A stretch of DNA of 64,000 nucleotides from JABDMH01 sp965223105 (GTDB taxonomy: Bacteria > Bacteroidota > Bacteroidia > Chitinophagales > Saprospiraceae): assembly GCA_965223105.1 (NCBI GenBank), contig OZ244987.1, forward strand, positions 4,650,001 through 4,714,000. Reading direction: 5' to 3'. Shown here piece after piece: positions 9,041-19,112 of the stretch (positions are counted from its first letter, which is position 1; the number at the start of each line of letters is the position of its first letter). A model generated the notes under the pieces. That model was not told where the DNA came from and ran no database searches. It saw only the letters and a program-made list of their open reading frames with translations. The translations under genes and the position numbers were made by a program.

Positions 9041-12013
9041 TTAATTCCTGTTTCTCAACTCCAAAGGTATCGGCTTTAGTGTAATCAGTTTTACCGGGCC
9101 AAATAACCCAGCCCGGATCAAAGGTACCTCTCTCCAAGGCAATCGAGTCTTATTCAATCCGGCTACATTAGTATGTGTAATGTTGGTTTGGGTAAATGAC
9201 GTACCCGCTATCGCATCACCTTTCAATCGGTTGTTCCAGGTATTGGCTACTTCGATCCTCAATATGTTGTCTCCTGGTTTCAAGATATCCGTCACATCAA
9301 ATTGATAGGGTGGTGTCCAAACCACACCAAGCAAGGTATCGTTGAGCCATGCCCGAGCAACATTCGTAAGGTCACCTAAATCCAAATAAATCCTATTTCC
9401 AATAACTGATATTGTTTGGATGTCGTAGTGAAAAGTCTTATGATATGTAGCAGTTCCAGAAAAGTATTTAATACCTGCAACCTCTGAATCTGTCCAGGAG
9501 AACAAATCGTCAAATATTTGCAGTTTAGGTGCTCCCCATCCTGAAGGGAAGGTTACCTCCCAGGCGCCTTCTAACTTTTGTTCTCTGACAAAATTTACCT
9601 GCGGTTTGGTATTTCCATTGATATTGAGGTGAACCGGGCCCTCTTCCCAAATCAGCAATTCGCCATTGTTGATGCGATGTACCGGTATTTGAAAATCATC
9701 AACAAATGAAATGTTCTCTTTAGGTTCACCCTGATCAGGATCACTGAATGCCACGATGACACTACCGAATGGAGCCAGACTGAGTGGAACCTCATGATAA
9801 GGGCCCTTCTGCTCAGCAAGAATTGCTGCTTCTATGGCACCATTTTGTGGATTCCATAGTTCGGCCTCCTTTCCTACCTGCCGAAACTTACAAACACGGT
9901 TTATCCATTGATTGGTGGTATTCCGAATAAAATAAAAATCAGTCTCATCATTCCGATAATGGATGTAGTCAAGCTTGAAAAAGGCCTCATCGACATAGGT
10001 GAAATCTGGAGGCGTTTCCAATTGTTCCATCACCTCGGCTGGGCCCACTCCCATCCAGACCTTGCCCTGCAGATCTCCTGCATGGCCACCTGGAGGCAGT
10101 GTTTGCCAAAGGGCGTCAATGTCGGCATTCGAATAAATCAACTCTGGCAAATTCTTCCTGGCAGAAATCGATTGTGGTCTTTCACCCAGAATCACGCCTC
10201 CTGCAGCTACCAATTCCCTGATTTTTTGAAATACTTCAGGATGCATTTCCTCCTCTGGCTCCAATACCAATATTTTGAACTGAGCACCGGTAGGCAATTC
10301 CATTAATCCATCTCTAACCGACAATCGCTTGAGTACTTCCGTATTTACCACCTCGTAGTCGTAACCCGGTCCTACCATAAACCGGCTGTTTTTATGGCCG
10401 GCATAATTGGGGATGGCATCACCATAATAGTAGAGGACATCGGCCATAAAATCACACTCTTGGGCGAGGAAAGAAATCCGGGCAAGATACTCTGTAAAAG
10501 GCCGGACCATTGGCCACCAAATACGCCGGTCGTTGAAGTGAGTTCCGGCATGATATACTATTCCCGGCATATCATAACCCTGTGGATTGTGGCTCCAACC
10601 GTGAACCACCACCTTGTTCATTCCCTCACAAAATGCCCGGTCACCCGATGGTTTCATTTCAAAGGGACCCTCTTGCCAGTGCTGAAAAGTAGTGAATGCC
10701 TCTTCTTCCACCATGCGCCTGCCATAAATATGGGAGGCTGCCGATACCTCCTTAACGACCCTTAAGATGTCAATGCCGTCGGCGTTCAACCGACTATGAT
10801 TGATCCAAAACTCCCCTCTAGGCAAATCCATAACGCCGAGTGATTTTAAAGGCTCCACAGGCACATTATGCAAGGGAAATCCGGGCCCTCCGGATTCAGA
10901 GTTGATTTTAAGACCATTGGCATGACATATTCTCTTTGCCTCACCGTAGAAATTATTGATCATTAATTCAGAGAGCGTACGCCGAAAGTCCCTATCAAAG
11001 CTTGCAACAATATCGGGTGCAAATAACTCCGGGTCAAATAATGCCGGAATCAATGGGTAAATATCATAACCATTTAAGGCATGAAAGACTTCTGGAAGGG
11101 TTGGTGTCCAGGTGAATCCAGTGGCTTCATAACTGGCCAGGTAAAGACTTTTCAAGGCAGATTGGTCAATTCCTTCCGGTAAAATAGAATTCATCTTATC
11201 GATCACATAATAAAAATGAGCACGGGTAGCTTCCGCATCGAAATGGTCAATGATCAGACCTGTGGAAAATTTACCTGGTAATTTTAATTGTTCACCGGAG
11301 TTAGAACAGATGTAGCGGAATATTTGATAATCACCTTTACCCTGCCAATCTAATATCTCAGCCTCAGGATCAAAATAAGGGGTCAAATTCAGAATGTCGC
11401 CAGTATCGACATATGTAGAAGTTACTGAACTAGGAATGGCCAAAACCGCAATTTCTTCATAATACATTGGCCGGCCATCATTCCCCAGGGCAATATTCTT
11501 TACTCTGTCTTGGTGATTTGCATGTTCCAATTCTGGAAAATCTAATTTTTGCGCTTTCCCTCCTTTCCATGCTGTTTTAGAAAAATATATGGATTTTGCT
11601 GCTTGTTCTGGCTGCACCCAGGATCCACCTGCATTCCAGCTACTGGCCATACTCAAACCCGCCGTCATCCCCAACTTCTTGGCCAGCTTTAAGGCTACCC
11701 TTATAGCCTGTAAAGACTCGTCTCCCAAAAAAGGGGCTCCCGCTTTCACCACCGTATCATGAGCTGGCATGCCAACATCAAATATATCAAAGCCCGAAAG
11801 ACCAGCGTCATGCATGGCGCGAATTTCATTTTTGATCCGAACGGTATCTACATGGCCATTCAGCCACCAATAGTAGGTTTTGGGAAAAGCTGAAACCGGA
11901 GGATTCACAAAATCGTCTTTAAGCGACTGCAAGCTCTGGCCAGTGAGTTGCCGGTGCGACATGAGCGCAAGCACCAATAATAAAAATCTACAGAAAATGA
12001 TGATGATTGGCAT
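9041..12013 (-). CDS. GH106 alpha-L-rhamnosidase
   Basis: Large exported hydrolase (990 residues) that releases alpha-linked L-rhamnose from pectic or glycoside substrates. The N-terminus is a signal peptide (MPIIIIFCRFLLLVLALMSH). The family start is seen directly after it (FPKTYYWWLNGHVDTVRIKN, then AGLSGFDIFDVG and LSMASSWNAGGSWV). The middle holds the long catalytic barrel (YGRRMVEEEAFTTFQHW, KVVVHGWSHNPQGYDMPGI). The C-terminal 150 residues form a galactose-binding-like jelly roll (YLDLGDLTNVARAWLND, ILRIEVANTWNNRL), usual in GH106. Length fits the family. It is the last gene of a minus-strand operon after the isomerase (26-base gap). The exact linkage attacked cannot be read from sequence. 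Confidence 0.88.
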   Translation of the reverse strand: MPIIIIFCRFLLLVLALMSHRQLTGQSLQSLKDDFVNPPVSAFPKTYYWWLNGHVDTVRIKNEIRAMHDAGLSGFDIFDVGMPAHDTVVKAGAPFLGDESLQAIRVALKLAKKLGMTAGLSMASSWNAGGSWVQPEQAAKSIYFSKTAWKGGKAQKLDFPELEHANHQDRVKNIALGNDGRPMYYEEIAVLAIPSSVTSTYVDTGDILNLTPYFDPEAEILDWQGKGDYQIFRYICSNSGEQLKLPGKFSTGLIIDHFDAEATRAHFYYVIDKMNSILPEGIDQSALKSLYLASYEATGFTWTPTLPEVFHALNGYDIYPLIPALFDPELFAPDIVASFDRDFRRTLSELMINNFYGEAKRICHANGLKINSESGGPGFPLHNVPVEPLKSLGVMDLPRGEFWINHSRLNADGIDILRVVKEVSAASHIYGRRMVEEEAFTTFQHWQEGPFEMKPSGDRAFCEGMNKVVVHGWSHNPQGYDMPGIVYHAGTHFNDRRIWWPMVRPFTEYLARISFLAQECDFMADVLYYYGDAIPNYAGHKNSRFMVGPGYDYEVVNTEVLKRLSVRDGLMELPTGAQFKILVLEPEEEMHPEVFQKIRELVAAGGVILGERPQSISARKNLPELIYSNADIDALWQTLPPGGHAGDLQGKVWMGVGPAEVMEQLETPPDFTYVDEAFFKLDYIHYRNDETDFYFIRNTTNQWINRVCKFRQVGKEAELWNPQNGAIEAAILAEQKGPYHEVPLSLAPFGSVIVAFSDPDQGEPKENISFVDDFQIPVHRINNGELLIWEEGPVHLNINGNTKPQVNFVREQKLEGAWEVTFPSGWGAPKLQIFDDLFSWTDSEVAGIKYFSGTATYHKTFHYDIQTISVIGNRIYLDLGDLTNVARAWLNDTLLGVVWTPPYQFDVTDILKPGDNILRIEVANTWNNRLKGDAIAGTSFTQTNITHTNVAGLNKTRLPWREVPLIRAGLFGPVKLITLKPIPLELRNRN

Positions 12014-12039
12014 AAAACTCTTAATAACTAAAGAACTTT

Positions 12040-13500
12040 CTAAAATGGTTTATTTTGATCGATGATCACAGATTCAATATTTAAAAAATTGGCAATTTTT
12101 TGGATGGTCTTCGCGTGATGACCAATGCCTAAGGCGAAGTGGTGTGTCGGACCTTCCGCAATCCATCGATGCAAAAAGGTCTTGACATCCGGTTTAAAAA
12201 ATCCTCGTGTATTGGTGTTTCCGGTTGGCGGTATAGGACCTGCAGCAGACTCACCTTCGGCGATGATGAATTTAAATCGTCCATCATGAGTCGAATTAAT
12301 GGAAAGCATCGTGATTGGCCCTTCTTTAATTTTGAATTCAACACCGGCTCCATAACCTGGTTTTCCATGGTACTTCTTCAGACTACGCAAAATCGGCTTC
12401 CCCTCGGCTATCGAAATATTGTGTGGACCATCGTGTCCTACCAAAATAAATCCTTCACGAAAATCCACTGGATGAAACTCGGCAAAACTGCCACCAATAC
12501 CAAGCCTATCCATAATGATCAAGGCAATTAAGGTCTTTATATCCGATTCACCGCACATCATGAAACCATGGCTGGTCAAGATCGAATTACCAACAATGAG
12601 ATTGGACATGACACGCTCCAGTTCACTTTCTGCGGGACCATCATAGTAGTAGGCTAAGCCATCCAATCTGCGTTCGTTGATGAAATGATTGAGTGCCACA
12701 CTTACCCGGGCCGCCATGCGCAAATCGTCATCTTTTAACTTCAAAGAGATGGGATCAGACTGGGGATCAGGAGTGTCAAAAAATTCGAGAATAAATTGTT
12801 CAACTTCCTTTATTTCAGACTCTGTTGCCTTGTGGTATTGTGTCAAAATTTCGTGGGCCTCGCATTCCACAATATGACAGCCAAAAGCCGAGGTAAGCAT
12901 GGTGGGATCCGAGTGCATGTCGAGCATGGCATTAATGGGGTGCCCAATGTGACCGAGTTGGGCATTTTTCAGCGTATTAAGGACCTTGGCTATGCGAAAA
13001 TATTCTTCCATCTGTTCATCGACCTCGGAGTCATCGTGCAAGGTGCCAATGATCATTTCGGGTATCTTCTTCCCTAGCCGCGCAGCAACACCGGCAAATT
13101 CTGGTAGGGAGCAAATGTCGTCGTGCAACAACTGCATGTAGGTCGAAGCCTGAGTGTAGTCCATCGCTGGATTGGGTTGCAAAGCACACAATATGATGGG
13201 TATTTCCAATGTGCGTATGATCACCGCAAAAGTACCCGATGTTGCATAGGTCAGCATGTTGCAGAAAAGCAAGTCCAGATGAGCCGCCTGCATTTCCTTC
13301 ACCACGGTGTACGCCCTTTCAGCATGGTCTATCATGCCGAAATCAACCCAATCGGCATCATATTTTTCCACTTTGCTTTTGATCACGCTGTGCTTCTTCA
13401 TCAATTCCTCATACAATCCGGGAAACTGTACCCAATATTTTTGGTATCCCACTCCAAAAAAACCAATAGTTGGCCGCTCTTTATCAATATTTCTCTTCAT
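12040..13500 (-). CDS. L-arabinose isomerase-like ketol isomerase
   Basis: Cytoplasmic sugar isomerase of 486 residues, about the length of AraA, of the L-arabinose/L-fucose isomerase superfamily. The N-terminal Rossmann-like domain (IGFFGVGYQKYW) and middle domain (IGHPINAMLDMHSDPTML) match AraA-type proteins. Active-site elements include GGSFAEFHP, the segment GHDGPHNISIAEGKPIL and a C-terminal HHFALGIGHH. The second metal Glu of E. coli AraA (the MLEVCP motif) is not clearly conserved, so substrate may differ from arabinose (rhamnose- or apiose-like sugars are possible given the neighbours). It lies between the MFS carrier (31-base gap) and the GH106 gene (26-base gap), consistent with co-transcription. 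Confidence 0.75.
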   Translation of the reverse strand: MKRNIDKERPTIGFFGVGYQKYWVQFPGLYEELMKKHSVIKSKVEKYDADWVDFGMIDHAERAYTVVKEMQAAHLDLLFCNMLTYATSGTFAVIIRTLEIPIILCALQPNPAMDYTQASTYMQLLHDDICSLPEFAGVAARLGKKIPEMIIGTLHDDSEVDEQMEEYFRIAKVLNTLKNAQLGHIGHPINAMLDMHSDPTMLTSAFGCHIVECEAHEILTQYHKATESEIKEVEQFILEFFDTPDPQSDPISLKLKDDDLRMAARVSVALNHFINERRLDGLAYYYDGPAESELERVMSNLIVGNSILTSHGFMMCGESDIKTLIALIIMDRLGIGGSFAEFHPVDFREGFILVGHDGPHNISIAEGKPILRSLKKYHGKPGYGAGVEFKIKEGPITMLSINSTHDGRFKFIIAEGESAAGPIPPTGNTNTRGFFKPDVKTFLHRWIAEGPTHHFALGIGHHAKTIQKIANFLNIESVIIDQNKPF

Positions 13501-13531
13501 AGTGATAAAAGTCTTTGTCTATTTTCATTGG

Positions 13532-14770
13532 TCAAACATATTCCTTCCTCAATTGAATCTTGGGTATGGCAACAATAAAAAATACAAATGCGATCGAATA
13601 CATCACTCCAGCATAAATCCAAAGTGGCTGATAGGTATAATTTGAAATGATCGTTCCTATGAGTGGGTTGATAACCAGTGAAGACAATGCCCCGGCACTA
13701 CCCGACAAGCCGATGATGGTGGAAGTATACTTCTTTCCAAAAATATCACTAATGGAGGTCACGTAGTTGGTAATCCAAAACCCGTGAGCAAAAAACGCAA
13801 TAAACAACATCATGATGACCCATCCTATGCTTTGCAAATATTGAATGCCAACCGCTGAGACCGTCATGAATGCTGCAACACCCATAATAGATTTTCGTGC
13901 CAGATTAATATTTTTTGTTTTTCTATATATGGTATCCGAAAGGTATCCTCCCCAGATATTTGAGATTCCCAAAGCTAAAAATGGTATCCAGAATAAATTT
14001 CCAATCTGCGCCAATTCGATATTTCTCACTTCACTGAGATATTTTGGTATCCAAAACATATAAAAATAGAATATTGGATCGAGCAGAAATCGGATGAGGA
14101 TAAACACCCAAACGTCACTGATCAAAAGGAGTCTGCTGATTTCTTTCCAGCTGATATTCTTTTGGTCGATCTTTGTGCTCCCGGTCTGACTTATGTTTTT
14201 GCCTTGATTGCGTGTTACATATAACCATATTCCTACCCATATTATCCCGATTAGGCCTGTGATGATAAAGACTCCACGCCAACCCGCAACACCCATTAAG
14301 TAAACCGTCAATGGCGGAGCGATTACTGCACCTAAGGCGGCACCTCCAATGGCAATGCCGTTGGCCAAAGCTTGCCAGCTTTTGGGTACCCACTCTACCA
14401 CCGCCCGAACTGCTCCTGGAAAGGCACCACCTTCGCCCAATCCAAGCAAAAACCGGTAAGTCATAAAATGGTAGGCGTTGGAAGCTAAGCTGTGCATCAT
14501 CGTGGCCATCGACCAAAACCCAACCGATACTGCCAGACCCAGTCTACTGCCAAAGCGATCGATCAAAATACCACCTAGTGTAAACATCAAGGCATAACTG
14601 ATGAGAAAACCGGTGTTGATCAGGCCATACTCGGTATCGGTAATGGCAAACTCTTGCTGAATCTCAATGATGGATACCGACAGCACCTGGCGATCAAGAA
14701 AACTCAAGCCGGTGGCAACGAATGCTAGAAACACCACCAACCAAACCACCACATGCGATTTTACCCTCAT
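13532..14770 (-). CDS. MFS sugar-acid transporter, ExuT/ACS-like
   Basis: Twelve-helix inner-membrane permease (412 residues) of the anion:cation symporter branch that includes hexuronate carriers. Typical elements are FLDRQVLSVSI in helix 1, LIDRFGSRLGLA in the loop 2-3, RFLLGLGEGGAFPGAVRAVVEWVPK in helices 4-5 and GWRGVFIITGLIGIIW in helix 6. It is the first gene of the operon carrier / isomerase / GH106, so it likely imports the sugar freed by the hydrolases. The ACS branch often carries galacturonate or related acids, which fits the nearby uxaE. The substrate is inference. Confidence 0.8.
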   Translation of the reverse strand: MRVKSHVVVWLVVFLAFVATGLSFLDRQVLSVSIIEIQQEFAITDTEYGLINTGFLISYALMFTLGGILIDRFGSRLGLAVSVGFWSMATMMHSLASNAYHFMTYRFLLGLGEGGAFPGAVRAVVEWVPKSWQALANGIAIGGAALGAVIAPPLTVYLMGVAGWRGVFIITGLIGIIWVGIWLYVTRNQGKNISQTGSTKIDQKNISWKEISRLLLISDVWVFILIRFLLDPIFYFYMFWIPKYLSEVRNIELAQIGNLFWIPFLALGISNIWGGYLSDTIYRKTKNINLARKSIMGVAAFMTVSAVGIQYLQSIGWVIMMLFIAFFAHGFWITNYVTSISDIFGKKYTSTIIGLSGSAGALSSLVINPLIGTIISNYTYQPLWIYAGVMYSIAFVFFIVAIPKIQLRKEYV

Positions 14771-14913
14771 GAGACGAACTTACACACTTTTGTGGTATGG
14801 GCAACACCCAAATCACCTACCCGGCAAGTGCTGAAACCAATCAGACAAGAGTCAGAGATAGTTACTTTCTTACCGCGAAAAGCCGTATCTTTTGACCAAA
14901 CGAACACGCTTAC

Positions 14914-17532
14914 ATGACCAACACACTACTAAAGATTCTATCCCTCTTTGCTCTATTCTCCACTCAGTATGTGATCGCTCAGGATTTGCTTTCCTGGGAA
15001 GAGGTTACACCACCCAACTTTAGGGATTTTCGTGGGTTTACCTTCCTTGATAACGACCGTTGGATTGCTGTCGGTGGCAATGAAGAAAACGACGCCATCT
15101 CTACCATTGCATTCACCAACGATCGCGGAGACAGTTGGAACCTTCTCGAAGATGCCGTGAATGCCCAACTTACTGCCATTACCTTCCCCAACAATGTGGT
15201 CGGCTATATTACTGGATGGAATGGCACCTTGCGCAAATCAATGGATGGGGGTGAAAGCTGGCAACCACTCACTCTCGATGGTGACTTGGCCTCAAGAAAT
15301 TATGAGGCGACCCATTTTATTGATGCAGAAATTGGATTTATCGTGGGAGGAAACCCATCGAACGATTCTATACAAACCATTGCTTTTACCAATGACGGTG
15401 GCTCAAATTGGAATATTATTCGAGATCAACGCGGCCCCCAGTTAAACGACATCACTTTTGTCGACGATCAGAGAGGTTTTATTGTCGCTGATGACGGCTT
15501 ACTTTTCAGCACAGTGGATGGTGGCACCCTCTGGTCAGACACACTACTTAATATCCAGGCACGTAATTTCAAAGCCATTGATTTTTCTGGTAATCTTGGA
15601 ATAATTGTCGGTGGGCATCCAACCAATGATTCTATTCAGACTATTTTGATCTCGACTGATGGTGGCTCCACTTGGGATCTGACTCTGGATCGTGTGGGTT
15701 CGCAACTTAACGATGTGGAGATCATTGGCGATGATTGGATCATCGCGGTAGGCAATGATGGAACCATACTACAATCAGTAGACCAAGGCACCACCTGGCA
15801 ACCCGGCAATATTCCCCCTGATGTAAATGACCAGGAGCGAGACCTTAACCATATCAACTTTATGAATCGAAACCTGGGTATGCTCACTGGAGAACAAGGT
15901 AAGCTAATACTGTACAGCCCTGATTCTTTGGCAGGTATGGTTGTCGTCAGGACAGAAGGCGTTACCGAAGTAGATTCCACCTCGGTAATACTCCACGGCT
16001 CCATCGATCCTGGGGGCATAGCAAATAATGCCTTCTTCGAATTTGGTATATCACCAAACTCGTTAGCCGATCGACTACCTGCGAATCCTGGAGAAGTTTC
16101 TGGTCAAGAACCAGTCAATGTACAACTGGAGCTGGCCGGACTTACTCGAGAGCTTGTTTACTTCTACCGTCTTGTGGCTGAAAACAGTCAAGGAAAAGTC
16201 GTGGGTGACACCCGGCAGTTTGTCTTAACAGAGTCCTTAATCCCCAATTTTAGCTTTGAATATTGGGATACTATTGTTGAGAGTCAACTCCAGGATTGGT
16301 TCACCTTAGGCAAGATTAGAAAGACCACCTCACATGATGGTTCTTCAGCAGTGACCCTTCAAGCTGATGATAGCGGCAGTCCCGGTCTAATTCTCTACGG
16401 CTCAACAGGCCAGATGGCCCTGGAGGGTGGCATCTCATATCCATATCGTCCGGATACTTTGGCAGGTTACTTCAAATATCAGATAGCTGAAGACGATGCT
16501 GCCATCCTATTTGCTCAGTTTAAGGATAGCTCCGGCACATCTATAGGCCAAAACATATTCATGATAACTGGTGTCTCCGATACCTTTCAATACCTGGAAT
16601 TTCCATTATCCTATACCGAAACAAGCCAACCTGACTCCTTAATCTTGGCCATTTTATCTACCAATGCTTTCAGTGGCCAAAGCAACCAGGAAAGTGTGTT
16701 GACAGTCGACAATCTGCAATTTATTGGAGATAGTGTCGGTTTGATCCCCAATGGAGATTTCGAGGGATTCGATGATGTCGATATCCTTAAACCGCGTTAT
16801 TGGTTCGTACAGGATCGAAACAATCTGGGTACGGTCGAACAGTCTGACCTGAGTACCCACGAAGACTTTTCCATCTTGGTAAGAGGCCTTTACAATACAC
16901 TAAGCCTCAGACCGGATTTTAACGCTCAGCTCCCCGCATTTCCCATCAGCTATCGGCCCGAGCAATTATCGGGTTCAATCGTTTTTGTGCCTAGCCATAG
17001 CGATTCACTCATTATTCAGGTAAATATTTACGCTTCTGGTCAGGTCATTGGAAATGGTTCCATCACCTTTGTTGACAGCACGACTGCCTCTGAAGAATTT
17101 GAAATCACTTTGAATTATTTCAATGATGTTCAACTTGCAGATAGTGCTTCCATCAATGCCTGGATCTTCAATGCAAACCTTATTGCTAATCTTGATTTGG
17201 AGAGTTTCTTCATTTTAGATGATTTAAGGTTTGATGCTTTTACCACAGCAGTCACTGAGGAGATTACGGCGCATCATCAATATCTTATTGTCCCCAATCC
17301 TGCTGCGGATGAGATTCGGGTTATAGACATAAAAAATTCCGCTCCCCTCGATCGTATGGACATCCTTGAATACTCCATTTTGGATGCCACTGGAAGATTA
17401 TTACAAACCAGCAAACAAAACCAAAATCGCATTCTCATATCTCCTTTGCCAGCTGGTCACTATTTCTTAAAGGCCGCTCTAAGGGATCATACCTTTATTG
17501 TGGCACCCTTCACTAAAATCTCTACCCAATGA
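14914..17532 (+). CDS. Secreted BNR/Ycf48-like propeller protein with T9SS sorting domain
   Basis: An 872-residue secreted protein. Signal peptide at 1-22 (LLKILSLFALFSTQYVIAQ). Residues about 25-340 form repeated beta-propeller blades of the Ycf48/BNR type (TNDRGDSWNLL, SMDGGESWQPL, STVDGGTLWSD, STDGGSTWDL, SVDQGTTWQPG). Then comes a fibronectin-like module (about 345-435), two carbohydrate-binding-like beta modules each starting NFSFEYWD or NGDFEGFDD (about 440-770), and a C-terminal type IX sorting domain (IVPNPAADEIRV, LDATGRLLQTS, LPAGHYFLKA). It would be exported through the outer membrane and anchored or released. It overlaps the next gene by 4 bases (ATGA). The role is unknown, and adhesion or binding are plausible. 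Confidence 0.8.
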   Translation: MTNTLLKILSLFALFSTQYVIAQDLLSWEEVTPPNFRDFRGFTFLDNDRWIAVGGNEENDAISTIAFTNDRGDSWNLLEDAVNAQLTAITFPNNVVGYITGWNGTLRKSMDGGESWQPLTLDGDLASRNYEATHFIDAEIGFIVGGNPSNDSIQTIAFTNDGGSNWNIIRDQRGPQLNDITFVDDQRGFIVADDGLLFSTVDGGTLWSDTLLNIQARNFKAIDFSGNLGIIVGGHPTNDSIQTILISTDGGSTWDLTLDRVGSQLNDVEIIGDDWIIAVGNDGTILQSVDQGTTWQPGNIPPDVNDQERDLNHINFMNRNLGMLTGEQGKLILYSPDSLAGMVVVRTEGVTEVDSTSVILHGSIDPGGIANNAFFEFGISPNSLADRLPANPGEVSGQEPVNVQLELAGLTRELVYFYRLVAENSQGKVVGDTRQFVLTESLIPNFSFEYWDTIVESQLQDWFTLGKIRKTTSHDGSSAVTLQADDSGSPGLILYGSTGQMALEGGISYPYRPDTLAGYFKYQIAEDDAAILFAQFKDSSGTSIGQNIFMITGVSDTFQYLEFPLSYTETSQPDSLILAILSTNAFSGQSNQESVLTVDNLQFIGDSVGLIPNGDFEGFDDVDILKPRYWFVQDRNNLGTVEQSDLSTHEDFSILVRGLYNTLSLRPDFNAQLPAFPISYRPEQLSGSIVFVPSHSDSLIIQVNIYASGQVIGNGSITFVDSTTASEEFEITLNYFNDVQLADSASINAWIFNANLIANLDLESFFILDDLRFDAFTTAVTEEITAHHQYLIVPNPAADEIRVIDIKNSAPLDRMDILEYSILDATGRLLQTSKQNQNRILISPLPAGHYFLKAALRDHTFIVAPFTKISTQ

Positions 17533-19052
17533 AGACCAAAATTCTTTACCACGTTATTCTCCTTCTGGGACTGATCCAAGCACAAACAACTTCCGCCCAA
17601 ATACTCCTACCTATTGAAGATCCACCAGGTACAAACGTAACCGAAATCGATCCTGCCTTTACCTGCATGTCACCCTATGAAAATGTACCCATCGCCAGGC
17701 AAAATGGGAAAACATGGCGATTTGAAAAAGACGCCTGGCCTGCCGATCTATTCTGGGGCCCAGATACCACCATCATGGATTTGATCACAGCTAGCGATCC
17801 ACTTTGCAATAATCTTCAAGATGTTCTATTAGATACTATGGCCTCTGACCTAGAGGGGGGAATTGCCGTTTTTATTGGTTTGACCACTTATCCGGTTATC
17901 GGTACCACCCCAGTGCGTTTCACAATGACCTGCCAGTCCTACCCAGACAGTTTACCGATCAGCTTGACCCTCAATCCTGCAGGATTTATTCTAGTACCGG
18001 TCACGGAAAATTTTGAAGTCAATTTCTTGATCGAAGCCATGGTCGAAGCAGGAGATCCTTCCGTCCAACGAAATACGGATGATATCTGCTTGCCGGCAGG
18101 TATCATTCCAAGTGGGTGGTACCCGGCCCTTGACCTGTTTGATCAGATCGGTTGCGCTGGGAATAGCTGCAAATCATCAACGGATTTGATCTGTACGCAT
18201 TTCGAAAGACCATCTTTCTTCGTGCTTTGTACAAATGCTGAGACGCCAGCACTTAGCGCCGAGAACGACACGATCTGTCCCAACTCAACCGCAACCATAA
18301 GTATCGAAGGAAGTCTGATGAGTGCGACTCATTGGATCATTTACGATGATTCCTGTGGTGGAGATAGCATCGGCATGACTACCACCTCCACATTCATTAC
18401 TGGAGAACTGGCCAAATCTGATACCTTCTATATCAGAGGAAGCGGAGGCTGTGTAACTCCAGGAGAGTGTGCCTCGATCATCATCACAGTGCAAGACACC
18501 ACACCTCCGATGCTCACCCTGATTGGAGATAATCCATTTACCGTACCATGTGAAGGAAACTATGTCGATCCAGGTGTGATGGCCATTGATGATTGTGATG
18601 GAGATCTTTCACCAAAGGTTGAGGTTGATAATCCGGTGAATTCTGAGAGTCCAGGGGAGTATATCGTCACCTATACTTCCACTGATGCCTCGGGTAATAC
18701 AGACTCCATTAAGAGAACGGTGATTGTACAAGAACCTATTGAATGCACTGTTTGCAAGGACACCCTGGTAGTGACAGCTGGGTACTTAGCCAACGACCCT
18801 CACCTAAGTACTTTTCATGCCGGCTCAGTACTCCAATCTGATGGCATCGTAACCCTCGGTGAGAATCTCATCTTTAAAGCTGGTGTGAGCGTTGACCTGC
18901 TGCACTTGTTTGAAGTGGCGACTGGGGCCTCCCTGGAAATTTTTATCGAGGAATGTGTTGTTGAAAATAATGCAACAAAGAGGCCTTTTTCTGAGGTTTT
19001 AAGTGAAGAAAAGGTCGACACCAAAAACAGGCCAAGAAGGCAAGGCCATTAG
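17529..19052 (+). CDS. Secreted cysteine-rich protein with DUF5011-like Ig domain
   Basis: A 507-residue exported protein with a signal peptide (ILYHVILLLGLIQAQTTSAQ). Residues about 25-235 are an unrecognised cysteine-containing region. About 240-320 is an Ig-like fold (NDTICPNSTATISIEGSL, DTFYIRGSGGC). About 325-400 is a DUF5011/HYR-type Ig repeat (TPPMLTLIGDNPFTVPCEG, GEYIVTYTSTDASGNTDS). About 405-480 shows the Bacteroidota surface motif with DGIVTLGENLIFKAG and GASLEIFI. The basic tail (RPRRQGH) is not a normal type IX sorting domain. Start overlaps the stop of the previous gene, so the two are made together and probably act at the cell surface together. Confidence 0.7.
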   Translation: MKTKILYHVILLLGLIQAQTTSAQILLPIEDPPGTNVTEIDPAFTCMSPYENVPIARQNGKTWRFEKDAWPADLFWGPDTTIMDLITASDPLCNNLQDVLLDTMASDLEGGIAVFIGLTTYPVIGTTPVRFTMTCQSYPDSLPISLTLNPAGFILVPVTENFEVNFLIEAMVEAGDPSVQRNTDDICLPAGIIPSGWYPALDLFDQIGCAGNSCKSSTDLICTHFERPSFFVLCTNAETPALSAENDTICPNSTATISIEGSLMSATHWIIYDDSCGGDSIGMTTTSTFITGELAKSDTFYIRGSGGCVTPGECASIIITVQDTTPPMLTLIGDNPFTVPCEGNYVDPGVMAIDDCDGDLSPKVEVDNPVNSESPGEYIVTYTSTDASGNTDSIKRTVIVQEPIECTVCKDTLVVTAGYLANDPHLSTFHAGSVLQSDGIVTLGENLIFKAGVSVDLLHLFEVATGASLEIFIEECVVENNATKRPFSEVLSEEKVDTKNRPRRQGH

Positions 19053-19112
19053 TAGTGAGAAAGCAAACTAATGCGATGACTGGCTAGTGCAAAAATGTGG
19101 AAATCCAAAGGA

